64,000 nucleotides of DNA from the NCBI GenBank assembly GCA_003184365.1, contig NKYR01000031.1, positions 248,001 through 312,000 of the forward strand, in the 5' to 3' direction. The first letter of the stretch is position 1. Every line of letters begins with the position of its first letter. The DNA is from Evernia prunastri (Eukaryota > Ascomycota > Lecanoromycetes > Lecanorales > Parmeliaceae). The position numbers and the translations under genes were made by a program. The notes under the pieces are model-generated. The model had not been told where the DNA came from and ran no database searches. It saw nothing but the letters and a program-made list of their open reading frames with translations. This document shows positions 54,375 through 64,000 of the stretch, one piece after another.

Positions 54375-57245
54375 CTACGCTGTGGTCGAACGATTGACAA
54401 CTGGAACTCCATCTCCACCATCCTTTTCGCTTGCATCATTCACCGCGGTAGTGACCGTGGTAGGACGCCCCTCTTTGTGCCCAGAGATAGGCCCGGTGCC
54501 CTTCTTGCCTCCATTCTGACCAGGCACGAAATCTTTCCTAGGCCGCGGACCAAAGGGTCGGTATTGTAGATTCTCTTTCTCCTCTGCTTCAGCAAACAAG
54601 TATTGAGGTCCCTTACCTGGGAGAATGCCCGCGTTTTGTACCAATGTGTGAGCTCTTCGGAACTCGTCCCGTATGGCAACAATGCCATTGTGTACTACTG
54701 TCCTTGCGATATTGTGGTCGATCTCGAATGGATCCTCAATAGCGAACAAGTACCGTTGGCGGATTTCTTTGGTCTGAGGACCCGGCCCACTCAAGTCGAC
54801 AGTTTCTGTTTTGGCACCCGTCCATCCTTTCGCTTGTTTGGGAATGAGTCCCCCAATTGTGCGCAAAGAAAGTGTGTCTTGGGTCCAATTGAAGCCACCA
54901 AAAGGGGATCCGTATCCTTGCTGAGCAAAGTAATGGAAGAAACCCTGCAGTAACGAACCGAGAGGCTCCTGATTGAAGGTTAATTGCCTTCGACTAGCAA
55001 GGTCAAGAATCTTCTCCTCGTTTCTGAAAAACTGGATGTTATGTCCCTCCAGCGAGACTTCCTTAGCAGACATCTCGTCTTGCAGCATCAGCGGCGAAAG
55101 TTGGAGATTTGGTACAACGGGCGGGTTGGCGACATTGACAAGATAATGCAGCACCATGAGCACATAGCCATATGACGAAAGTGTACCATGATAAGGAGTA
55201 TTGATCTTGCGTTTCTTAGACCACGCCTTGACGAAGAGGACCATCTGGCGGACCCTTGGATCGCAAGACGCGTAGCACTTTAAGAGATGAGAATTGTGTA
55301 TGGCTAGGTGATTTGAGAAATTAATGTCGCATTGGATGCCTACCCCTTCCTTTGGGAAATCAAGCGGGTGGGCTGCTGGAGGTGGGCGGTATCTTCCGAG
55401 CACATTTGGCAGGTCTTGAAGCGCAGCCCGTGCCTTTTCGAGCTGCCCATCGTCCTTGGACTTGGGATCAAACCCGTCACATACTTGGTTTCGGAGCTCA
55501 TTACGTTGGGTGTTGTCGTTACTTCCGACATCATGCCTCTCAAGCATCCAAAGGAAGTGCTTGATAACCCGTCTCTCGGTGGGCTCATACCACCCATCCT
55601 GTATTGCGAGTTTGTATAGGCGGGCTCGCTCTATATCAGTCTTGTCCGCCAGGGTAGCATCGTCCCCCTCCCGTTCGTCTATAGATTTCAAGGATTGTCC
55701 TCCGTCACCTACATGAGTTGCGATTCTACCCTTTGCTTGTGCAGTGTCGGATTGGGAACCCCTAAACGATTTTGCGCTTTCAGTTGCGTTATTTTCGCTT
55801 TCAGATGCGTTACAACTTCGATTATTTTCAACTTTGGCAATGTCCAGACTTTCAACCTCAATCGTCGCTTGGTTGGCTGCCACGTTCTTCGATGGACTCT
55901 GAGGAATAGTTGAGTCAGGTTTCTCCGGAAGCTTCGCTTTTGGTTTCGGCGTCTTTTGGACTTTAGGCTCAGGAGGTGGTGCATCTCTTTCTTTCTCGTA
56001 TTTTGTGCGCTCCGCCAAAAGTAAGGTCGCTAATTCAGGGGTTGGCTTCTCGCAGAAGCGAATGATCGGGACCCTCGTCCTTGTGAGGAGTCGCGCCCCG
56101 TAGCTTAGATCAAGAAGTGTCTTCTCAATCAGTCTCGGAAGATCCGAATCCGGCGACGATGCTTCGGGCGTTGACATAGGGGAGACAAGTACCAAATCCA
56201 TGTCAGAAGATTTTGTGGCGAATGTCGTACTAAGGCTCCCAAAGCATCTCAATTCTACGCTATCAGGCACAAAGACTGCATCTCTATTTTGATGCTTCTC
56301 ATGATCTGACACCGCTTTCCGGCACACCTGTTCCAAAGATCGCCGCAATGCTTCCTTCTTTAGGAACTCTTCCTGACTTATTTCTGCCTTAGATATCTCG
56401 ACGTATGCCAGGTTTTCAAGATAATTGAACTGCGCATCTAGGCTCGCTCGAGGAGGCTGGTTCTGTGAACGGCCAGCTGGCTGTGATTGCATGCTATAGG
56501 GGCCAGGATTATACAAATGGCTATTGGTTGGCGGTGGACGATTGTAGGATTGGACCCCTACCGGTAAAGCCTGGCTTGGTTGGTGGATGCCCGTATTATG
56601 AGCGGGAAATTGGTAGTGTGGGGAATATTGTTGGCTTCCTTGGTTCTCGTTTTCGTTGACTGCATGGCCTGGCCTAGGAGCAAGACCGCGTAAATGCGGA
56701 AGTTGGTACTCCAAATCTGAACCTGGACTTGGTAGCACATTACGATTAGGATTCGATGCTCTAGACAGACGATTGGCGGATTGCCAATTAGCTGGACCAT
56801 GAGACGGTACGTTATCGTTCAGTTGTACCGTCTGCTGGCGTCTCTGAGCTTGATTTAGCCTCCTGGAAGCGCGATGATTCAGGCCGTAGCTTCCACTATG
56901 GGCGTGCTGTGGGGGCATGGGCGCATTCGGGACGCCATTGCTAAGAATCATACCGCGGAGATGTCCCTCAAGGTTGTCGGTAGCAATCACAGGCTGTGAG
57001 GCACTAGAATGGTAGCGAACATGGGTTTGCCCCGTTGGAAGGTTGACTTGAGGCGTTGCCGGTAGGCTAGGAAAGTAGTTGTTCAGAGACAGAGCATTTG
57101 GCTGAGCAGAGGCCGCAAAGTAATTGTTGGGAGGAGGTCCAGACGGCTGCGCAGTCATCGCAGGCAAATTGACACGGGGCCTTCTTCCATACCCGTCAGC
57201 TGTAGACTCATCGTAGCTTGTTCCATTACGTTCGAAGCCTGCCAT
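54375..57245 (-). CDS. Cid1-type poly(A)/poly(U) nucleotidyltransferase (956 aa)
   Basis: This non-canonical terminal nucleotidyltransferase would add ribonucleotides to RNA 3' ends. One long exon encodes about 280 residues of Gln/Asn/Pro-rich disordered sequence, then the catalytic core. The G-S helix is FGSLSTTFATKSSDMDLVLV near residues 335-355, supplying two metal-binding Asp (DMD). After a roughly 200-residue charged, low-complexity insertion (about 415-560), the third Asp is in GIQCDINFSNHLAIHNS near 638. The central region has VKAWSKKRKINTPYHGTLSS, and the PAP-associated domain includes FFHYFAQQGY and YLFAIEDPFEIDHNIARTV near the end. The large insertion between the second and third Asp is typical of fungal Cid13/Cid1 relatives. 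The C-terminus is basic and Gly-rich. The gene is divergent from the TFIIF gene, sharing an 850-bp promoter region. Confidence 0.9.
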   Translation of the reverse strand: MAGFERNGTSYDESTADGYGRRPRVNLPAMTAQPSGPPPNNYFAASAQPNALSLNNYFPSLPATPQVNLPTGQTHVRYHSSASQPVIATDNLEGHLRGMILSNGVPNAPMPPQHAHSGSYGLNHRASRRLNQAQRRQQTVQLNDNVPSHGPANWQSANRLSRASNPNRNVLPSPGSDLEYQLPHLRGLAPRPGHAVNENENQGSQQYSPHYQFPAHNTGIHQPSQALPVGVQSYNRPPPTNSHLYNPGPYSMQSQPAGRSQNQPPRASLDAQFNYLENLAYVEISKAEISQEEFLKKEALRRSLEQVCRKAVSDHEKHQNRDAVFVPDSVELRCFGSLSTTFATKSSDMDLVLVSPMSTPEASSPDSDLPRLIEKTLLDLSYGARLLTRTRVPIIRFCEKPTPELATLLLAERTKYEKERDAPPPEPKVQKTPKPKAKLPEKPDSTIPQSPSKNVAANQATIEVESLDIAKVENNRSCNASESENNATESAKSFRGSQSDTAQAKGRIATHVGDGGQSLKSIDEREGDDATLADKTDIERARLYKLAIQDGWYEPTERRVIKHFLWMLERHDVGSNDNTQRNELRNQVCDGFDPKSKDDGQLEKARAALQDLPNVLGRYRPPPAAHPLDFPKEGVGIQCDINFSNHLAIHNSHLLKCYASCDPRVRQMVLFVKAWSKKRKINTPYHGTLSSYGYVLMVLHYLVNVANPPVVPNLQLSPLMLQDEMSAKEVSLEGHNIQFFRNEEKILDLASRRQLTFNQEPLGSLLQGFFHYFAQQGYGSPFGGFNWTQDTLSLRTIGGLIPKQAKGWTGAKTETVDLSGPGPQTKEIRQRYLFAIEDPFEIDHNIARTVVHNGIVAIRDEFRRAHTLVQNAGILPGKGPQYLFAEAEEKENLQYRPFGPRPRKDFVPGQNGGKKGTGPISGHKEGRPTTVTTAVNDASEKDGGDGVPVVNRSTTA

Positions 57246-58097
57246 GGTTGCTGTATTGTCGGCGAGATACCAGATGATCGTGATCGGCCACGAAGGTGGG
57301 TTGCTCGACGAACTTTAGTTACGAATACCAATCACAGTTATGGGAATAACACCGGTGTAATACTCTAAGTGTTATTAAGATTGGCCTAGGTAAAATGGCA
57401 TTGAAAGTGAATGCTAGGTGGCGAGTCGACATGAGTGATTAGAAGAATGTTAAGAGTCATTTTCGCCAATCCGCACGGCGACACAGTAGTTGATATGGTT
57501 ATAGGATGGACTATAGTATGGTTTGCTGGGTCAAGTTGCAGCTTTCATCCTTCATATGTGTTGTAGTTGTATTGGTTAATGCACGCATCCGCTTCCGCTA
57601 GCTGGCAGGGGGGATACGCATGCTCATCCTCATCAGGCTTGTTCTTCATTCCCGGTCCTCTTTTGCTGTCAATAAAGAGGTTTGCCCTTTCCATTAGCAA
57701 TTATGACTTTTCGAGACCACATAAATGTTGTAGAATCTGAGAGTACACAGCAAAGTAGTAGATGATCAATGACAAAAGAGCCGCGCGGGTAGATCGGTGG
57801 CTAAGCGCTTATAGGGCTGAACTACTCCGCCGCAAGGGAGTCTCGGAAGGAATGAATGGACAAAGATCTCACAAACATCGAGCGATATCGAGAACCTACA
57901 AACTTTCCGCATGCGCTCTCTCGCATGCCTGTTTGTGTTTCCTTCGAATTGAGACCCTTGGACGGAGCCATGCACTAGACACTCGGCTACTGCGCTCCAG
58001 TCGCACCGATCTCTCACTTTCAACACTTCCCAGTCGTCACCACTCTCGCCCTACCAAGCTTCTACCATCGCTCAAACCTCTTTCAAACACTTCCATC
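57246..58097. promoter_or_regulatory. Bidirectional promoter region
   Basis: This lies between the divergent starts of the Cid1-type gene (57245, -) and the TFIIF alpha gene (58098, +). The frame of the latter is open from 57762, but the conserved-looking start is at 58098. Pyrimidine-rich stretches near 58000-58080 fit a fungal transcription-start region. Confidence 0.45.
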
Positions 58098-60530
58098 ATG
58101 AGTGCCTCACCAGCTGACCGTACGTCTGGTCGTACTCCAGGGCAAACGCCTAACGGTGTGCTGGGACCTATAAAGCGCAGACCGCAGGCAGACCCTATGG
58201 TACGACCCAAAGCCAGACCAAAACCACGGCCACAGCAGACTGCCAAATATACCGCTCCTTCCACTCTGCAAGCGAATGGTATTAGAGCTCCTGGTCCTGG
58301 ACAGAAACAAGCGATGCCCCAGCACCCTGGAAGGCCAAACCCTGCATTCTCACGTCCGCCACCTGCGCCTATGAACTACTCAGAGAACTCGAGCAGTAGC
58401 TTCTCATCTCGCGTAGCTGGAGAATACCGTGACTACCCGTTAGTCATGACAAAGCGAGCATTGATGGAAGGGTATAGGAACCACGTCGCACGATTTTCTA
58501 GCAAGAGAAACGTCGATCCTCGAAATACCAATGAATTTGAACGTCCCGTCAGATTGCATCGAAGGGATCCTCGAGCACCACCAGCCGGCGGAGGAGGTGT
58601 TAAAGGCGAGGACCAGGCGAACGGCGGCACGGAAAGCATTGATGAGAAGGAGAAGGAGAGACAAGACATCTTGAGGGCGGAGAGAGAAGCCCAGCGAGCG
58701 GCAGATATGGCTCTCGTGGCACCTGCTGTGACTACTGGAGGTGGGAAGAAACTTGGCCATTTTCAGAAGAAGACGGAGCAGGTCTATCGGAATGACAAAA
58801 CAGAGGCGCAAAAGAAGCAGTCCCAGCTGCGTTACGAAGAAGCTCTACCATGGCATTTGGAGGACTTTGACAATAAGAACACCTGGGTGGGAAGTTACGA
58901 AGCTGCTTTGTCCGACACATACGCTATGATGCACCAAGGGCCAGATGGCGCATTCCGAGTAGTGCCTCTTCAGAAATGGTACAAGTTCACCCAAAAAAAT
59001 CAATTCAAGACTTTGACAATAGATGAAGCGGAAACCCGCTTTAACAAGAAAGTCAAGGAGCCGCGTTGGTTCATGGACTCGGAGCAGGCAAGACTGCAGA
59101 GGCAGACCGAGCTGGAAAATAAGAAAGCCGGTAGCAAGCTATTCTTGGGTAAACGGGAGAAGGGCGGTGGAGGCAGCGGATCAGCAGCCCCAGTAGTCAA
59201 GCACGAGAACGCTGATGCCGACGACCTCGACTTCATCGAGGATCGCTTCGCAGACGACGAGGAGCATATGGTTTTTGAAGAGGATGATGACACGAAAGAA
59301 GCCGAAGAGAGAATCAAGAAAGATCAATTGCAGGCGAATGTTTTCGACTTGAAGGAGGAGAAAGAGTACGAAAAGCAGGAGTTGTTGGAGAAAAAGGAGA
59401 AGGAAGCTCAGAAGAAGCTCGGGAAAAGTGTCAAGAAGGCTCTCAAGAGGCGTGAAAAGAATTACATTTATGATTCTGACTCCTCGGACAACCCATACAC
59501 GTCAGAGGTATACTTCATACTGACTGATCTAGCTCGTTCGCTAACAACCTTTCCCAGAGCGAGTCCGACGATACAGAAACTGAGCGCTTGAAGGAAGAGG
59601 AGGCCAAGAAAGAGGAAGAGCGCAAGAAAGCGGAAAACAGAAACACTCCCGACAGAGAAAAGAAGAAATCAAAGTCCTCCGGCGCGTCCGGAACTAACAC
59701 GCCCTCTGGCCGCCCCTCCAAGCATGCAGATCCGCTCAAAAACTCTACCTCAACCACAAATCCGAAGAAACGAGCCGGGTCTCCCCTGAATTCAGAAGCA
59801 AGCGGAAATGAGTCCAGCCGCAAGAAGCAAAAGAAGAAGCACCCTCTCACCGCTGGCCAGCTCCAAACCTCCTCCACCCTGCAACCACCTTCCCGTCCGG
59901 GATCCCCACCAATACTCACCGGAAAGGACGCAAAGATCCCCGCCAAACGTCGTCACGGCTCCGGCAGCGACACAGAAGGCAACGCTGGCTCTGGCGGTGA
60001 CATGAGCGATGGTACCCGGAAGAAGAAGCTCAAGCTGACCATGTCGAGTAAGAACGGGTCGCCGCAGGGAAGCAGAGCTGGGAGTCCAGATCTAGCCAAT
60101 GGTACGAAGCCCGCTCAGGGCACAAGCCGAGCCGGAAGTCCTGGTAAATCACTCCCTTCCTTTCTTCTAATCGCGTTAGCCGATCCCCTTCCCTGGCCCA
60201 CCCAAGAAGCGACCACCATCTCCCTTTCCCCCCTCTCCCTCCCCTCTCCGCGGCGCAAAGGTTCAAAGCCCAAAGCTAACAAACCCCCCCCTCACAGGTC
60301 CCTCCCCCCCACCTCCACCACCAGTCGCCGAGCCACAAACGGCCCCGTTCCCCACCGGCGAAGAAGTCCGCTCCAAGATCCCCCCCACGGGCATCACGGT
60401 CGGCGAACTGCTCGCCTGTTTCAAAGGGGCCGTCGCGACGGCGGAGCAGAAGACGCGCTTCACGGCGCTGATGAGGCAGTACTCGCGGTTCGACAAGGCG
60501 ACGAGGAAGCTGATGCCCGTGGACCCGTGA
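58098..60530 (+). CDS. TFIIF alpha subunit (RAP74/Tfg1-like, 742 aa, 3 exons)
   Basis: This is the large subunit of general transcription factor IIF, which binds RNA polymerase II and assists initiation and elongation in the nucleus. Exons are 58098-59507, 59558-60143 and 60298-60530, with introns of 50 and 154 nt. The N-terminal dimerisation domain begins at EYRDYPLVMTKRALMEGYRNH and continues through LPWHLEDFDNKNTWVGSYEA and FRVVPLQKWYKFTQKNQF. A long acidic and basic low-complexity centre follows (EDRFADDEEHMVFEEDDD, many KEE and SP repeats). The C-terminal winged helix is ITVGELLACFKGAV...FTALMRQYSRFDKATRKLMP. The start MSASPADRTS was preferred over upstream frame extension since the pyrimidine-rich leader precedes it. 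Confidence 0.9.
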
Positions 60531-61170
60531 GGCGATGGACTTTTTCTGCAACTGGCATACGTGCGGCTGGGGCTGTGGAATGGAGATCAAGGGGTGGAGC
60601 GTTGCGTGGCGCGGACTTGTGCGCTTGTCGTTGTCGTTCTTGCCAGAGGATTGAATGATGCTGCTGGCCTTTACGGAGTACGCACTCATCAGCGACAGAT
60701 CGAGGGCATTGGCCTTCGGCAGTATCTTCTCATATTGTTCTCATATTGGGGATAGCGAGATGATTGCCTTGACATGAGACACCTATGCTGCATGGACTTT
60801 AGAAAAAGGCACTCTACAGAACATTCTCTAAATCAAATGCATCAACTACAAACAAACAAACAGCAGCACTTTGAAAACATCTGCACACACAAACAGAGGT
60901 CAAGAGCATTATAATATACTGTCACTACCCTTAAGCGTAATCCATCTATCTATATACGACTATGAACAAAACGAGCCCCCATGTTGCCCACTTGCCAACA
61001 CCACAACGGGCAACCATCTAGAAAGAGCTAACTTGAAGCCACGATGTCGATGGTCCACGAAGCACACCAGCACGCCTTCTCGATTCCAAGCTGAGCGCTT
61101 TTTCCCCTACTACTATGCACACTAGACGAACGATCGAACGTCTCTTGCCAGAAAAAAAAAGAGATCTCGA
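60531..61170. terminator. Convergent 3' region
   Basis: The 3' ends of the TFIIF alpha (+) and FAS alpha (-) genes face each other here. No gene is present; polyadenylation signals on both strands must lie in it, but I cannot place them exactly. Confidence 0.4.
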
Positions 61171-64000
61171 TCAAAATTTCGAAACGGCGATAGCGATAGC
61201 CTGGGCATCACTGTGGCTGATGCTGACCTCCACGCCCTTGACGCCAGCTTTACCAGCGGCGGTTTTGGCGTCGCCGTGTAGCTGTACACTCGTTAGCTTT
61301 TTCGGTAGGTAGGCAGGCAGATGCATTGTCATTACTCACAGTGACAAACGGTGCGCCATGCTCGTCGTTCCCGATCTCGATGTCCTTCAACGCAGCGCCC
61401 GCCCCTCTGCTCGGGACGCCCAAGCTCTTGAAGACGGCCTCCTTGGCGCTCCACTTGCCCGCGAAGCTGGCGTGGGCGTTGCCTGCTTTCCGGCAATATG
61501 CTTGCTCGGCGGATGTGAAATTGCGGTCGACGAAGGTGTCGTTGTCGATATTGATGGCATCCACGTTCTCGATGTCGACGCCGATCTTGGAGTTTTCCGA
61601 CGCATTGGCTTTGATCAGAGACTCGGCCATCTCTCGGGCCTGTTCCGTTTTGGGATCGTCGGACTTGGGAGGAGCGATGGGATACGTGAGGTCATGGGAT
61701 TTCTTGTCCATGGTCACGCGCGCATTGGGGTTGAGGAAGACTTGGCTCTGTTGTGCATCGGCGTATGGAGAGTGTGTCTTTGCGACGAACATTGTATTTG
61801 TGATCAGACCGTTATGGAAGTATCGGTAAGCGCGCTTCTGCCGTGCTTGGACTTTTTGCTTGTATGTTTGAAATTGTGCTTGGTCGAGGGTAGCAAAGAG
61901 GTATTTTGGATGGATGCCGATGGCCTGAGCGCCTTTTTGGCCAAAACCAAAGGAGGTGACCGAGAAGGCTTTGACACCATCGGTTTGGATGGAACGGCTA
62001 GGATAGACAATGTAATCGAATTTCTCCATGACTTTGTCAACATTGTCTGCGTTTCGATTGCCAGGTACGAGACCGCTGTTAAGAACTTGCAAGCAGCCGT
62101 TAAACATCCAGGCGCCAGCAGCACCCTTTGGGTGACCGGTTAGATACTTCTGGAAGATACCCAGCAGAGCATTGCCCTTCTTCCGGCCAAGATGCTTCAT
62201 TTGCTGGCAGATGACATCGGATTCGTTCTTGTCATTGGCGACTGTCGATGTTCCGTGAAATGACGCAACACCAAGATCATCGATAGTTAGACCCCAGGTA
62301 GCAAGTGCTCCTCGAAGTGGTGCAATCCGCGAGTCCTGTTTCCAGAAATTGTTGCCTAAGCTGAACGTTGCTTCCTTCTCTTGACGAGTGGCCTCCCGTT
62401 CGATATGCGCAGCCCGGTCTTGCATGTACTCAGACTCCTTGAAGTCACCGCTTTGTGACTTCATAGCTGTGACTTCGTCTTGTAAGTACATGAGCTCGGA
62501 CTCATGCCATTGCTTAATCTGTGCTTTCCTCATGTCGAGCTGCCGCCTTCGGTACTTGATATCCAAGAGAGGTGACGGGAATTTGGACGGGGTTTCGCGA
62601 GCTGTAGTCAATACACCTTGACCAGGAGCTGGTACGGATCGACCAATTTTGTCTGTGGCTGTGGCAGTAAGACCAAGTATCCCGTAGATTGGTACCCCCA
62701 TATCCAAGGCAAGCTGAGCACTCATGATTACTTGCATACCACATCCTTGTGACTCCATGAAGCCATTTCGGGTAGTGGTGGTGGGGCGAGACATCTCTTT
62801 GGGTGTTCTACCATGAGCAAACTCATCTTCAGCGTTGCTTGTAGCCTTCATGTTGGCGAATTCGTAGGAGCCTTCTTCTTGAAAGTCATCGAATCCACCC
62901 ACAAAGCATACTCTAGCCTTTCCTTCCAGGATAGTCTCGTAGCCTATATCGACTGATTCAACCGCTGTAGCACACGCACCAACAGGTGTCTTAATTGGAC
63001 CAGTAGATGAGAGCAGTAGCATGTTGACCCAGGCACTCATAGTGTTAATAAAAGACTCTTGAAGAATATCCTTCTGCAGCGGCTTGTCCAAGAAACGGTC
63101 TTTGTACATTCCACGCAAGGCAGTAGTTCCACCGATACCTGAACCTATGCAATTCCCGACTTCCGAAATGTGGACGTACTGGTAAAACTCATACGGGTCA
63201 GTGATACCGGAAGCCAGGAGGGATTCGACTGTGCAGACGAGCACATAGAGGGTGACGGGGTCGACTTGGGAGATTATATCCTCTGGAATACCGTAGGTCT
63301 TTGCATTCCAGCCGGTAGGTATTTGACCAGCGACGAGACGATCGAACTTGAGTGCTTTTGGGATGAGTAGAGTTGCTCCTTTCTTTAACCGAACTGTGAA
63401 CTCTCCCGACTCAGCAACTTCAAAAACCTCGACCTTGTCGCCATGCTCCCGCTTGAATTCTTCGGCGGTTTCCCTGGACGATTCGAATGGATCAAGGTCC
63501 TCTTCAATCACGACTTCTTGCATGAGCTGCTTCTTATTCGGGTCGTAGCCATTGAAGAGCTCAGGCTCAATCAGACGGATGCCAGAATGTTCCAAGACGT
63601 ATTTCTCATATTTGCCCTTGACATCCTTGTCGTCTACTGGGTCCCCAGTCTTGGAATCTACCCAGCCTGAGTATGATTTACCCTTGAGCGGGCCGTTATG
63701 ATTCCGGATGAGGCCCATGATCCAAGCCATCTCAACACAGCCCTCAAGCGAGAATTGGCCGTAAGCTTCCATCTCCCATCTCGTCCGAGAGTTACCCCAT
63801 GGTCCTACTTCGGAGAAACCTGTGACGACGACGACTTTGTCAAGATTGACCATCCCCTTCAGGTTGCCGTTGAGAGGCTCGATATCGTTCTTCCAATCTG
63901 GCAATTCTGGAAATTGGTATTTGATGTTGGCACGTGGCTCGACAGTAACTTTCTTGTACAGCGCTTCGCTGTCGTCTCCATTTACAATCTTGTTCTCGAT
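61171..64000 (-). CDS. Fatty acid synthase subunit alpha, C-terminal half (partial, runs off the right edge)
   Basis: The cytosolic fungal type I FAS alpha subunit carries ACP, ketoreductase, ketosynthase and phosphopantetheinyl transferase activities. Here 923 residues of a usual ~1,850 are visible: from 64000 to 61340, a 58-nt intron (61339-61282), and a last exon 61281-61171 ending AIAVSKF. The first part is the end of the ketoreductase region (VVVVTGFSEVGPWGNSRTRW). The ketosynthase has its active-site Cys in TPVGACATAVESVD, and the two His in ASFHGTSTVAND and LTGHPKGAAGAW. The C-terminal PPT domain starts IGVDIENVDAINIDND and has FAGKWSAKEAVFKSLGVPS. The reading frame is undamaged, and the start lies beyond the window. 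Confidence 0.95.

Noticed and set aside
61358..62143. 261-codon plus-strand frame opposite FAS alpha
   Set aside because: It is the antisense of a highly conserved enzyme domain and has no independent support.

Overview
The window is nuclear DNA of a filamentous ascomycete (Pezizomycotina; Dothideomycetes-like gene content, but the class is an inference). The signs are short GT-AG introns of about 40-90 nt, a fungal-type FAS alpha subunit, mitochondrial ribosomal proteins uL4m and mL38, a PTH11/rhodopsin-type membrane protein, a Tad-like LINE, and AT-rich, C-to-T-depleted tracts around transposons of the kind left by repeat-induced point mutation.

Layout. 0-5 kb: gene-poor, with two small Cys-rich proteins (684, 2989) and a secreted-type orphan (4077). 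5.2-5.6 kb: a 422-bp terminal-inverted-repeat element with a perfect 9-bp target duplication. 7-13.4 kb: an ATF/CREB bZIP factor behind a start-overlapping uORF, a three-exon 3-hydroxyisobutyryl-CoA hydrolase and uL4m. 14.2-15.4 kb: a rhodopsin-domain membrane protein. 16.9-20.6 kb: a decayed, 3'-truncated homoaconitase paralogue split by copies of an unnamed repeat that recurs at 42.5 kb. 21.3-22.6 kb: mL38. 23.5-27.4 kb: a GT32 glycosyltransferase with an early stop, an APH-type kinase and a class I methyltransferase. 28.5-36.7 kb: a transposon island holding a small TA-flanked inverted-repeat element, a piggyBac-like remnant, an LTR pair and fragments of several LINE copies stitched at N positions. 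37.2-39.4 kb: a six-exon secreted Cys-rich protein. 40.4-44.9 kb: two members of fungal F-box-type families, one with a nucleotidyltransferase-like signature and one frameshifted. 46-48.4 kb: a ruined NB-ARC/TPR (NLR-type) gene. 49.3-53.5 kb: an eight-exon amidase broken only by a 14-bp tandem duplication, then an intact cytochrome P450. 54.4-64 kb: a conserved housekeeping block with a Cid1-type nucleotidyltransferase, TFIIF alpha, and the C-terminal half of FAS alpha running off the right edge.

Both ends of the gene-bearing sequence are mostly housekeeping; the middle (about 16-53 kb) is an accessory region where most genes are broken, duplicated or next to repeats. Exon structures were worked out by hand from splice consensus and reading-frame continuity. 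Every single-N position with a flanking duplication lies in repeated sequence, so copy number and order there may be assembly artefacts.
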